NCBI GenBank assembly: GCA_024195265.1
Contig: JAJLRJ010000004.1
Span: 31,423,785 to 31,487,784 of the forward strand
Length of the DNA stretch: 64,000 nt
From: Dendrophyllia cribrosa
Lineage: Eukaryota > Cnidaria > Anthozoa > Scleractinia > Dendrophylliidae
Direction: 5' to 3'
Every line of letters starts with the position of its first letter. The first letter of the stretch is position 1. Below are positions 54,814 to 64,000 of the stretch, piece by piece. The notes under the pieces were generated by a model, which did not search any database, was not told the DNA's origin, and was given only the letters and a program-made list of their open reading frames with translations. The translations under genes were made by a program, and so were the position numbers.

Positions 54814-57800
54814 AAATGGAAGCAGAGGAAACGTTTTCTCTTACTTCCTGTCATTGCCAGTTAACTCCAAAAGCAAGAGAAATCAGTGAGCTTGGAAAAC
54901 CTCATGTGCACTGTCCGTGCACTAAATGCAATGGAAGAGCAACATGGCGTATGACCGCATGGAGGCATTTGAAACAGTCATCAACAGAGCTTATTACATG
55001 TACACCAGTTAAAAAAGCACGCAATGCATTGGAAGAATCTGAATGCTCGCCTTTGGAACCTCTTGTAGAATACGAAGAACAAGATTTTGATCCCGAACAT
55101 GTTTTTCGGTTCGCGGGAAGCTACAGCGAATTTCCACATTCAAGTGCACGTGATGTTTGTGCCTGAAGCTGCGCATGGACCACGGATGTGAAGATTCATC
55201 ATCCACTGATGGTAGTAGTGCTGCTGCCACAGGATCAATTGACAGTGATGGCGATGAAAGAGGATTGAGTGACGATGAAGCAGGCTCGGTTGAAGGTGGC
55301 GATGAGGAAGAGAACCTGAAGAAATTTGTACAGGATAGCATTCTTCGCTTAGTTGAAATGAAACAGAAAATGGGCTGCTCCATAAATCATTTTGAAGAAC
55401 TTCTTCAGTGGGGCAAGGACTTGCATACAAGTGAAAATAATGATGCTGCAATTCATTGGCCTAGAAACTGGGATGGAGTGCAATTATTACTCAAGGAACT
55501 AGGCTTTTCTGAGCCAAAACATTATTGGATTTGTCTTAGCAGTGACCATTCTAGTCATTATGGGCTGATGGAATCGAAAGATGAACTCTGTCCACATTGC
55601 AGTAATTTAGGGACAATCCCATATTACTACTTAGGCCTGCCAGATAAAGTAAAAAAGTGGTGCTCTTCCCCTCAAATGTGTGAGAAAATGACTGCCCATT
55701 GGTCACAACGTGACCATTGGCTTCCTGATGAGATGAAAGATGGTTGGGGGTGGCCAGTGAAGCATGAAATCTGGGATGGAACAAGGTTTGCCAATCTTGC
55801 ATCTTTTTGGGATCCAAATGCAGTGTGGATACTCCCAGTCAGGTGCACATATCCTGGATGTAATACTATCATTTGTGCTACCGAAATAGTTGATTCCCCT
55901 GAGGCAGGTGGTGGCCCAAAGAAGATAAAGTTAGTGTTCTGCATGTGGCACCATATTTCATCATTCTCCGAGGGAAGCTTGTGGGGATCCTCGTAATATT
56001 GCCTATTGCGGTAAGTTCTGTTAATCTCTATTTCATCACAGGCACCCCAAGCTCAGTGTGAGAGTCAGTTACGTGTGGTACCGTATTTCGTAATATCAAC
56101 ATGGCTGCAAATGGATTTGTATGGGAATACGGGTAATAGATTCAAGAAGATAATTATTCGCAAAATTTATCAATAAAAAAGCCTTACCTTATTTTCATGG
56201 TGTGTTGCTTGCTTCCTGTGTGGTTTTTTTCCTGATTTAATGCAATTTAAGCGATTTCTTTGTTTCCCGTGTCTCTCTTTATGAGTGGAAATACGGGGAA
56301 CAAAGAAATCGCTTAAATCGCATTAAATCAGGAAAATAACCACACAGGAAGCAAGCAACACACCATGAAAATAAGGTATGGCTTTTTTATTGAGAAATTT
56401 TGCGAATAATTCTCTTCTTGAATCTATTACCGGGATTCCCATACAAATCCTTATATTTGCAGCCATGTTGATATTACGAAATACGGTACCACACGTAACT
56501 GACTCTCACACTGAGCTTGGGGTGCCTGTGATTTAATTTACGCAAATTGCACAATGACATCTGAAACTCCCTAATATATATCAACTGTATTTTGTAGAAA
56601 ATGGACTTTGATTGACTGAGAGCCATGTTTCTGTTACTGTGGGAATTATAATTCATTGATGAGTATAAATAATGTCTTAAATATTCCAAAATGTTGGTTT
56701 AGGTCACTGGGATGGTTGGCAGCCATTTTCTAGTACTATTCGTGGATGTGGATAGAGGTCTCAATAGCCAGTATGTCAAAAGTACACCGCTGTCACACTG
56801 ATGAGATATATGTTGTTGGTTTTGTCCCATGTTACCTCATTCCAAAGAAGAGGAGCCAGGCTTTGGATCCATTTCTTGAACCACTCATCAGGGATTTAGA
56901 GGAAGGCTTCATCAATGGAATTCCTGTGAACTATGCAGCTACCATTGCTGGCATTCCGTCAGGCCCAACGCACATACGACATCTTCTGCTTTGTTGGAAA
57001 GGAGATCACAATGGACAATGTGAAGCTGGAAAATTCATTAAGTGTGGTAAAAAGGGATGCAGGCGGTGTAATCTACAAGGAGTGTTTGTACCAGCTACCA
57101 ATCATTACCATTATCCTGGTTTCAGATTGCAAGGCAGATTTCCAACTGAAGAGAAGTCTATACTTAACAGTTTGGAAGTCTTGAAGGATATAGAGGAAGA
57201 AGAGCGCATAACCGTTAAGCAGGAAAAATCCAAGAACACTGGATACACAGGATTGTCAATATTTCATAGACTGTATCCCCTCTACCACTTTCAGTATGAC
57301 AAAGATTTTGTCTATGATGAAATGCATGGTCTTCCTCTCAATGTCGTCAAACGACAGATTCAGTGCCTACTAGAAAGTGACAATGAAGACCTTAACTGGC
57401 AGGTAGTCGATGAGCGACTTAAAAGTTTTCCATGGACTCATGAACATAGGACAGGACGATTGCCCTCTGGTATCACAAAGCGATTTGGTTATTGGAAAGC
57501 AGAAGATTTTAATCATTTTGCATTTCCTGCCATGGAAGCCCGCTTAGGTGACATGCTACAAAACGATCCTGAAACTAGAGAAATTCTCTGTTGCCTTGCC
57601 CGTATTATTGAGTTTTTTAGCAACCATGCTAGAAATGGCTGGAGCGAAGCTGATGCTTTTACATTTCACGAAATGTGTGTGAGATATGCTGTACTAGTAG
57701 AAGAGGGCCATGGTGTTGAAAGTTGTGTAATCACATTGCATAATCTCCTGCATTTTAAGGATGATATTGCCCGTTTCAGCTCAATGGATAACTACTTATG

Positions 57801-59123
57801 CTGGACAGAGGAAAGGGCCGTTAGGAGGTACATTCTTGCCTCTAACAACCACAAGAACATTGAAATTACTTTTGCTTTGAGTGAAGCAAGGCGAGAATTT
57901 CTAAAACTGCGGGAATCAAAACAACATGTTGAAAATCGTCTAAGTGTTCACCAAGCTGACATTTCCAAGGTAACTACCATTATTAATATTATTGAATGTT
58001 GGCGACTACTGTCATAGATACCACCCTCGCGGATGAATCAAACTTGCACATTTTGGTCAAAAGCCATTTTTGAAAAATTTACATTTTCACAGGCAAAATA
58101 CCTCACGTGTGCAAGATTTCCTTGCATTGTAAAGTGCAAGTACTGTTGCCATGGCCATCTAGTCAATGAAAACCAATCACAATAATATTGAGAAGCCAAA
58201 AATTGAAAATTTAAAGCTAATTCCACCTACTTTATTGTACATGCTTGGTTTTCCATTATTTTATTTTATTTTATTTTTTTTTTGTTGAGCCTTCAGCACG
58301 GTCATTGCAGTTTGCAAAGAGACTTTTCGAGAGTTCCAAGGGCACAGTAAATTCTGACCGATTGTCAGTCGGCATTCTTGTTGGTGGTTTTAAAAGTATG
58401 GAGCTATCTAATAGTGACTGCCAGACTATCAGCATTGCAAGAGGTGTTCCAGTTGATGATGTTCCAGTTATTGGATGATGTTCCAGAAGTCTGTAGAAAC
58501 CAGAACACTCTTTTGAGGGCTTGCGCTACAGAGTTGGTGAACATGTGATTTTTGCTGACCCAGACAAGGGAGACACTGTTGCTCTACTGGAGAGTTTGTT
58601 TTCTGTCAGAATTGACAATGTGTCTGTTCTCTTCTGCAAAGGAAAACATTTTAAATATGATGGAGAAGTAGACATTGGCCATAAGCAAGTCTGCCCAACA
58701 GATAACACAGTCATATTTGAAGCATCACTTCTCAGCAGAAAGGTAATGCTGTTTGCAAGGAATGACAGTGATGATGAGCAGGAGGACGATTTGAGGGATG
58801 GTCAGTGCTTTATTCTCGTGGACTACATGCGACGGGTGTTTCCTGTTACTGAAGGGACAGTTGTTGTTTCTTACTATCCTGTAGTCCATGAAATGGTAGA
58901 AGTCAAAGGAAATGATGGGCAAGTCTGGAAAGCTTGTGTACAGTCATTCAACCTAACCCGTTTGACTGTTAATGCTAGATTTTTTGTAGAGGATGGTACA
59001 CAACCTGGTAAATGGGTACCTGAAAGAAGCCCAGTGCAGGTCATTCACTTCAACAGTATCCTTGGAATTTCAAAAGGTTACTGGCAAGCAGCATATTCTT
59101 GTTGGATTGATGAAGAGGAGTAG
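54814..59123 (+). pseudogene. EnSpm/CACTA transposase, frameshifted
   Basis: 54814-55145 encodes a Cys/His-rich N-terminus (SCHCQL, HCPCTKCNGRATWRMTAWRH). 55157-56010 continues (after a frameshift) with CPHCSNLGTIPYYYLGL and HWLPDEMKDGWGWPVKHE, shifts near 55965 to SPREACGDPRNIAYC, and splices to 56703 (HWDGWQPFSSTIRGCG). Another shift gives 56746-57969 with EVSIASMSKVHRCHTDE, GIPSGPTHIRHLLLCWKGDH, a Cys cluster CGKKGCRRC, YDEMHGLPLNVVKRQ and HNLLHFKDDIARF, the last two being characteristic of EnSpm transposases. Exon 58290-59123 has two in-frame stops (58476 and about 58494) and encodes LSRKVMLFARNDS and YYPVVHEMVEVKG. At least three frameshifts plus the stops make it inactive. Confidence 0.82.
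56035..56532. repeat. 498-bp palindrome in transposase intron
   Basis: Arms of about 245 bp: the left begins ATCACAGGCACCCCAAGCTC, the right ends with the exact inverted sequence. Arms are about 95 percent identical and meet near 56284 (CCCGTGTC/GGGGAACAAAG). It lies wholly within the intron 56011-56702. Possibly a foldback MITE; no target duplication identified. Confidence 0.93.
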
Positions 59124-59454
59124 TAATCAGTTTCAATGTTTTTATCATGATGATAGTTTTCAGAGATGTTGCCTCGATCAAGTGCTCAAGCACACCTTTC
59201 AAGGAAGGGAGTGCTGACATTATGGATACTAGCCAGAAATGTAACTATGAATATTTGTAGTTGATTTGTTTTGAAAATTAAGGAGAAATTGAGCACACAG
59301 ACAAATCACAAAATAATTGTCTTCTTTTTTATTGAAGTTCTTGTAGTTAAACAAAAATATTTTACCATACACTTGTAAAGAACCTTCATTGTAGGTACGG
59401 AAATGTATTTTCCTTAATTGAATTGACAAAAAAAATGATAGGAAAAATGATAGG

Positions 59455-59820
59455 AATGACTGGTTTATCACTCAAACAATCCAAGTTTGCTTCTGTGGTT
59501 TTTATTGGATTATCACCTGCTAGAAGTGATATTCCAATAATTTACCATAAAAACCAACTTGGAGTTGTTTTGGTAAATGACTGGTTTATCAGTCAGTAAA
59601 CAATCCAGACTGATTAAATGGTTTTTTATTGGACTATTACCTATAAAGCATAATATTCCAATAAACTACCAACTTGGATTGTTAAACAACTGATATACCA
59701 ATGATCTTCCAAAAATCTCCTTTCTCCTAAAGAAATTATGAAATATTCCAATATTATTCCAATATTGGATAGTTTAATTAAGATGTTTTCCAATAATAAT
59801 CCAACTTGGAATCTCTCAAT
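59455..59820. repeat. right subterminal array of inner CACTA
   Basis: Repeats of AATGACTGGTTTATCA, AATATTCCAATA and CCAACTTGGA-type palindromes at 25-60 bp spacing, mirroring the array at the left end. Confidence 0.87.
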
Positions 59821-59834
59821 TTTTTCCTGTGTTC

Positions 59835-60104
59835 TTTGTCGCGATCACTGTCGTTTGAGTCACTGCTCGTACTCAAATCGCTTTCGTTTATAATTCTTGA
59901 TTTCTTTACCGTTGACGGCCCTTCGATGGATTTCTTCGAATCCCACATACACAAGCCGTTTAACTTAAAGTGTTCCTTTACCTTATAACTTGATTGCTCT
60001 GCTTCACCTTTGCACAAAGTACAGAAACAGAGACGAGAAGGCATGACAAAGTTCGCTTTGGGAACCTGCATGGTTGAAATCGACAACAATCTCCCTCGGC
60101 CCAT
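59835..60104 (-). pseudogene. outer CACTA gene start, Cys-containing protein, truncated
   Basis: Minus-strand frame starting MGRGRLLSISTMQVPKANF, then RLCFCTLCKGEAEQSSYKVK and a Ser/Asp-rich stretch LSTSSDSNDSDRDKE, where the inner CACTA element cuts it. The C-x2-C plus helix layout resembles the N-terminus of the inner transposase (CPCTKCNGRATWRMTAWRH), so it is probably the first exon of the outer element's transposase. The rest is missing apart from a possible piece at 51177-51286. Confidence 0.45.
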
Positions 60105-60313
60105 TCAGGCAAGCGCAATGCGCAAGGCACAAAAGCCGATTAATTTACGGAGTTGTTTACGATGATGAGACGATTTCCTCCAATAATCGCCGATGCCGGA
60201 CGACTGCGAGGGCTAATGGGATACTCTGTATCATGTGACTTCTGACGGGGACTGAGGCGGTTTTTTTGGAGAGTCAAACCAAAGTCGCTTGAATATACTT
60301 TCAATTTGATGCC

Positions 60314-61040
60314 ATGGACCAGATCTTTTTGGGTGTTCAATTTACCGACAAAGATCGCATCTTGGAAGTTCTACTGAAGGAAAGGGTAAGTTCTTGTTGA
60401 AGAAGCGTTTACTTTTGTTTCGGTCGTCGAACGAAATGTACCACAGATCGCACGCTAAAAAGCGGTTTTATTTTAATACTGGAACACATTCGACAACTTT
60501 TTTTTCATAGCTATCATTCAATCCTTGTTCAACATCATAAATTATAGTGTCCTGACTTTCTTAACGTTTTGATCGCCACAGATTGATGATAATGGAGACT
60601 CTCGAAGCGGCGAGAGAAGAGGACCTTCGTCGCGCGGGTTTCAAAATGTGAGATTTAAAAATCCGCCGCCTGCTGCAAGCAAGATCAGAACTAAACAGCT
60701 TGCAATCAAGCTCATGAGAGACGGGGTCCGTGGACATAACTCCCGAGTCAAAGAAGTCTTCCACACCAAGTGTAAGTGTATTTCAATAACGATTTATTTT
60801 TTCTCGCCTAAATGTAAGCGGAACAATAAGTTACAGCAGAAGCTTATCACATATGAGCTTCTGGTTACAGACAACACACACTTCAAATTGATTGAGTTGC
60901 TGGCAAAGTCAACCCCAAGAACAAAGTGCACCAAAGCACAAATTTACTTTAGGGTGAATATTATTTTGATATATTTTCAATCCAATTCAGTGAATTCAAC
61001 CGGAATTAGGAAAGACTATTGCATAAATAGCAATTTATAA
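60314..61040 (+). CDS. outer CACTA divergent gene, exons of unknown protein
   Basis: Exon 1 60314-60385 (MDQIFLGVQFTDKDRILEVL; donor GTAAGT) joins in phase 0 to 60582 onward (GDSRSGERRGPSSRG, then RFKNPPPAASKIRTKQ and VRGHNSRVKEVFHTK). A good donor GTAAGT at about 60773 follows, but the frame also stays open to 61040, through LVTDNTHFKLIELLAKSTPR. It lies divergently about 210 bp from the minus-strand gene at 60104, the same layout as in the inner CACTA, so it may be the outer element's accessory gene. No domain recognised. Confidence 0.45.
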
Positions 61041-61369
61041 TTTAGAGAGTTATTTGATTTATTATCGAATGTTGTTATAATTTATTACTATTATTGCATT
61101 TAAAGACAAAAGGATATGAGAAAGAGTAGGGAGTGCTAGCTGTCTGAGCTGATTCCATCAAACGGGTGCAATAAACTCAAAAAATAATAAACCAAACATT
61201 TATACCTCATTTAGTCCTGTGTGCCTAATAATAGCTACAGTATGTACAAAGCAGTAAATGCAACAAACAAGTAAGTGTTTTCATTATTTGGTGCTTGAAA
61301 TGAGTTATAATTTTATTTTTGAAGCGACCATATATAAATGTAATTGATTAAACCGTCAACATTCATGGC

Positions 61370-61897
61370 CTTTTCATGAAGTTTTCATGGTCATGTTTTT
61401 ACTTATTTACCCCATGAAAATAACTAAACTCAATTTTCATGGGTCTTCAAAATGCCATGAAAAGGACATGAACATTTTCATGACCCCATTAATATTCTAA
61501 TATTAAAGGAATAATCATGGGTTTTTCATGGGCCATGAATCTAGTGACGCCCCATTAAAAGTCCATGAATTGCAACATGAAAAACATGGTGTTTAATTCA
61601 TGGGTTTTTCAAAATAATTAAAAAGCCATTAAAATTCCTACCAAACTTTCATGGCATTTTCATGGGTATTTCAAGGACTTGCCAAACAATTAGAGGGTTT
61701 TCATGGGCCATGAAACTTCAAATATGAAGGGGATTTTAATGGCTTTTTAATGTTTTTTTTCATGCCTTTTTCAGGGTGACTTACCATGAAAATCCCCTTA
61801 TGTTTGGCCATGAAAATACCATTAAAAACCTTTGATAAACCTGTGAATTGACCATGAATAAATTCACAGGATTTTCATGGGTTTTCATTTCATAGTG
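61370..61897. repeat. right subterminal array of outer CACTA
   Basis: About 500 bp of TTTTCATGG, CCATGAAAA, TTCATGGGCCATGAA and similar words in both orientations, matching the left array at 50502-50835. Confidence 0.9.
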
Positions 61898-61982
61898 ATA
61901 CCAGAGGAAAGATGAACTTGAAGAGGATAATCAATCTGGAAGCCTAACAATGTACAACAGAAACAATACCGAAGAAGGATAG
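61898..61982 (+). pseudogene. 3' end of the CACTA-interrupted gene
   Basis: After the second ATA the host frame resumes as YQRKDELEEDNQSGSL and MYNRNNTEEG, ending at TAG 61980-61982. This gives the last 28 codons of the protein whose previous block ends at 50501. Confidence 0.75.
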
Positions 61983-62577
61983 GTACTAGGATAGGTTAAT
62001 CTTGAACCCGGATATTCTCGAGCATAAAATAAGTATGTCTTAGCACTTCTATATAAGTTTGAGTTACCGGGGCTCCACTGTAGTTTCTAAAACCTTACTG
62101 TATACATTGTATGCTACTGTTTTCATAAACAATAATATTTTTATATTCATGAAATAGTTTTATATTAAATAAGCTTATTCAGTAACGGGAACAAGTACTA
62201 CATTATGGCAATTCTCATCAGTTGGCATCCAAACAGAGCCAGATTCAAATGAGCCAATCAGAATGCAGTACGAAAGCTTGCCAAAGTCTGTAGCATAATG
62301 ATTTGTTTTCATTTTTAAAACTTGTGCAGAAATGCGCACGACAATGATATATTTTTTTAGCAGCTGTGATTGCATAATCATAGCATGATCAGATAGCATA
62401 TGTGTAACAAAGCAACCAGTAGTTCAATTATAATAATAAATTGAATAATGGACAATAAATTTATTCAATAAATTGAATAAATATTGAATAAATTGGATAA
62501 TAAATTGAATAATTATAATAAATTGAATAATGGACAATTGAATAATTCTGTAAACAAATTATAATAAAGTGTAATAT
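61983..62577. other. no gene; AT-rich with AATAAATTG repeats
   Basis: 62430-62545 is built of AATAAATTGAATAAT variants (low-complexity). Nothing else recognised. Confidence 0.55.
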
Positions 62578-62773
62578 TGTAAAGGCCAAACCATACATAG
62601 ATTGTAAATGGAGAATGTAATGAGAGTATTAATTTAGAGAAAATGAGTCAATTTGCCCTTACCATGTATAAAAGTTAATGTATAAAATGTAAGCTTACTT
62701 CAAATAAATATTGTTTGCTGTCATTCAAAGCGCTGTTGTTGTGTTCTTGCTTGTCCGGACCTTAATCTTTACA
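62578..62773 (+). mobile_element. possible solo LTR, 196 bp
   Basis: Starts TGTAAAGG and ends CCTTAATCTTTACA, so it has TG...CA ends with a 7-bp inverted repeat TGTAAAG/CTTTACA. A TATAAAAG box (about 62668), a second TATAAAATG (about 62681) and AATAAA (about 62704) follow in promoter-then-polyadenylation order. No convincing 5-bp target duplication is present, and no second copy is in the window. Confidence 0.45.
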
Positions 62774-63011
62774 TTATTATTGCTGAAACCTAATTGGAAT
62801 AGATTAAAATTTTTGATAGTCATCATTTTATTGGGAAAATGATTTTTGAAATTCAAGGGAGAAAGCAACAAAACTGAGGGACAAATTTACAGTATTATTT
62901 ATTGAAGCCGACCACAAAATAAAGCCGTTTGCGAAGTTTCAATTTTGGGTGATCTGATTTAAGCAATATAAATAGCAATATAAAGTGCACAATGAAAAGT
63001 TACAAACATAC
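62774..63011. other. no gene recognised
   Basis: AT-rich; nothing identified apart from leading into the minus-strand exon below. Confidence 0.5.
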
Positions 63012-63055
63012 CATTTTCTCTTTTCTCTGGCTCTCAACCACGTTCCAGGCGCCAT
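63012..63055 (-). CDS. first coding exon, minus-strand gene, unknown
   Basis: ATG in context AAAATGGCG followed by APGTWLRAREKRK and a GTATGT donor in phase 2. Too short to identify. No second exon was found in the 60 bp or more to the left that I checked; it could be the start of a gene whose other exons lie in the intergenic region. Confidence 0.35.
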
Positions 63056-63424
63056 TTTCTTTCTGACGTAAACAAAGTGCGCGCATATCAACCTTCCAAA
63101 CGACCGCTAGACAGCTCGTCCCAGAACCTAGAATGAGCTTCTTGTTTCACACTTCCGGCGGATTAATTTTTAAATTTTTTTTTCAAAAGCAACACAAATT
63201 TAATCTTGAATGTAAACGTTACGCTCATAAAATAGCTTTTCGGGCCCGAAAAGTTATCGGACTCACAGCTTTCGAGAAACAGCTGCGTGGGAGACTACAG
63301 AGAAACGGGCCCCAGGGTGGGGTTGGTTGGGGTCCGTTTTCACATTTCCGGTGCCCAAAAATTCTCGTCCCGTAGTTTTCAAGTCCAGGCAAGGTCAGGC
63401 TCGTAATTCTTCAGTTACTTCAGC

Positions 63425-63629
63425 ATGTCTCAGCAACAAAGCTTTACGGTAAGACAGTTTAAAAATTCCTGCTACAAATTCACGGCATTTAATTGGATTC
63501 AAAAATGAAACTTTCTCTTAAGCTTTCAATACTTTTCTTTATGCAGGTAACCTTCAATGACGCTTGGATAGCGAATTTTCTACGGGGATTGGGGGCTTTC
63601 CTCGAGGGCAAATTAGCCCGGTTGGAGTT
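63425..63629 (+). CDS. first two exons of a plus-strand gene leaving the window
   Basis: 63425-63448 encodes MSQQQSFT (donor GTAAGA, phase 0); 63547-63629 encodes VTFNDAWIANFLRGLGAF then LEGKLARLE (donor GTAAGT, phase 2). Splice sites are good and phases agree. The gene continues beyond 64000. Function not recognised. Confidence 0.5.
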
Positions 63630-64000
63630 GTAAGTAGAAGCTATCAATTCTATAAGCATAATCAGTTAAAATCATCATAAAGTTCGAAGTTTCAGAGCCG
63701 GTTAACATATAAACAAGACGCCCTGGGAGCGTATACTTGGGCGTCGTTGTATTAGAGCTTATTAGGCATATTGGAATATATATGTATTGGGAATGTTCAT
63801 GGTTTGATGATAGGGAGTATTGGGATAGTGTGAGCAGTCTAACAAAGAAGCGCGTTAACTCTTTAAAACAAGAAGACAGCACACTTAGCGTGTCCACTGT
63901 GTCAAAAGACTGGAGCACTCAAAAATACAAATCGATGCCTACGTGTACTGATTTGGACTAAAATTTAAAATTTGTACTGATTTTCAGGCCATACCAAACA

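Larger units (their letters stand above)
51288..59831. mobile_element. inner CACTA-type element, 8,544 bp
   Basis: Ends TACAGGAAAAAATAGAGAGA (left) and, inverted, CACAGGAAAAAATTGAGAGA (right), with similarity over about 25 bp. TTC duplication lies at 51285-51287 and 59832-59834. Subterminal palindromic arrays lie at 51300-51690 and 59455-59820. Two divergent genes start near 54.6-54.8 kb: SAM-domain protein on minus (52039-54586) and EnSpm-type transposase on plus (54814-59123). The 3-bp duplication, subterminal arrays and the transposase all agree with the CACTA superfamily, although the ends read (C/T)ACAGG rather than CACTA. Confidence 0.85.
50502..61897. mobile_element. outer CACTA/EnSpm element, 11,396 bp, containing a second CACTA
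   Basis: Termini CACTATGAA (50502) and TTCATAGTG (ending 61897), with target duplication ATA at 50499-50501 and 61898-61900. Removing the element and one ATA restores an uninterrupted frame (YRTKRG then YQRKDELEED). Subterminal arrays of CATGAAAA-type repeats occupy 50502-50835 and 61370-61897. Without the nested element (51288-59831) it is about 2.85 kb, with remnants of two divergent genes at 59835-60104 (minus) and 60314-61040 (plus). Confidence 0.92.

Noticed and set aside
55009..55451. Minus-strand open frames opposite the CACTA transposase
   Set aside because: Shadows of the acidic low-complexity coding region on the plus strand.
1..64000. tRNA, rRNA or snRNA genes
   Set aside because: No tRNA A/B box pair with a cloverleaf or conserved rRNA segment was found by eye; a covariance-model scan would be decisive.

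Overview
The window looks like a metazoan nuclear genome, most probably a cnidarian and plausibly a stony coral or another anthozoan. The reasons are AT-rich DNA, short phase-consistent exons with GT...AG introns, and a dense mix of L1-like LINE, Penelope-like, Harbinger, CACTA/EnSpm, Helitron and many MITE families. The species call is inference. No complete conserved housekeeping gene, rRNA, tRNA or CRISPR was seen. Most recognisable coding sequence belongs to mobile elements.

Layout. 0.8-6.2 kb: a LINE scrap, a truncated Harbinger element with decayed Myb-like and transposase genes, a Helitron-type Pif1 helicase pseudogene broken by a MITE, and a 1.1 kb GA-rich minisatellite. 7-9.2 kb: a local duplication and a LINE reverse transcriptase fragment holding a TTAA-flanked MITE. 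10.4-33.2 kb: the scattered phase-compatible exons of one plus-strand gene whose introns have absorbed (i) a 4.75 kb 5'-truncated L1-like LINE with a 15-bp target duplication and an open 1,270-residue ORF2, (ii) an unusual six-exon gene at 17.8-22.2 kb (BED-like finger, transposase-like core, SAP-like and NHL-like tail, one in-frame TAG), and (iii) a 27-bp satellite split by a complete Harbinger element. 33.6-41.2 kb: a 25-bp satellite, related to the first, split by a 6 kb element with ~200-bp inverted repeats and an 8-bp target duplication. 41.3-43.3 kb: tandem ~300-bp repeats leading into a broken OB-fold/zinc-ribbon (RPA-like) gene. 43.4-49 kb: a MITE and unassigned DNA.

49.0-62.0 kb is the most informative part. 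A host-type reading frame is cut at codon precision by an 11.4 kb CACTA element (CACTATGAA termini, ATA target duplication). That element is itself cut by an 8.5 kb second CACTA-type element with its own termini. The inner element holds two divergent genes: a decayed transposase on the plus strand and, on the minus strand, a fully open seven-exon gene for a 222-residue SAM-domain protein. A 0.5 kb palindrome sits in an intron of the inner transposase. Both CACTA elements carry arrays of short palindromic repeats just inside their ends. The last 1.5 kb holds a possible solo LTR and first exons of two divergent genes that leave the window.

How it fits together: both CACTA elements and the complete Harbinger element pair a transposase with a second, probably DNA-binding or scaffold protein on the opposite strand. 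In the inner CACTA and the Harbinger the partner gene is open while the transposase is broken.
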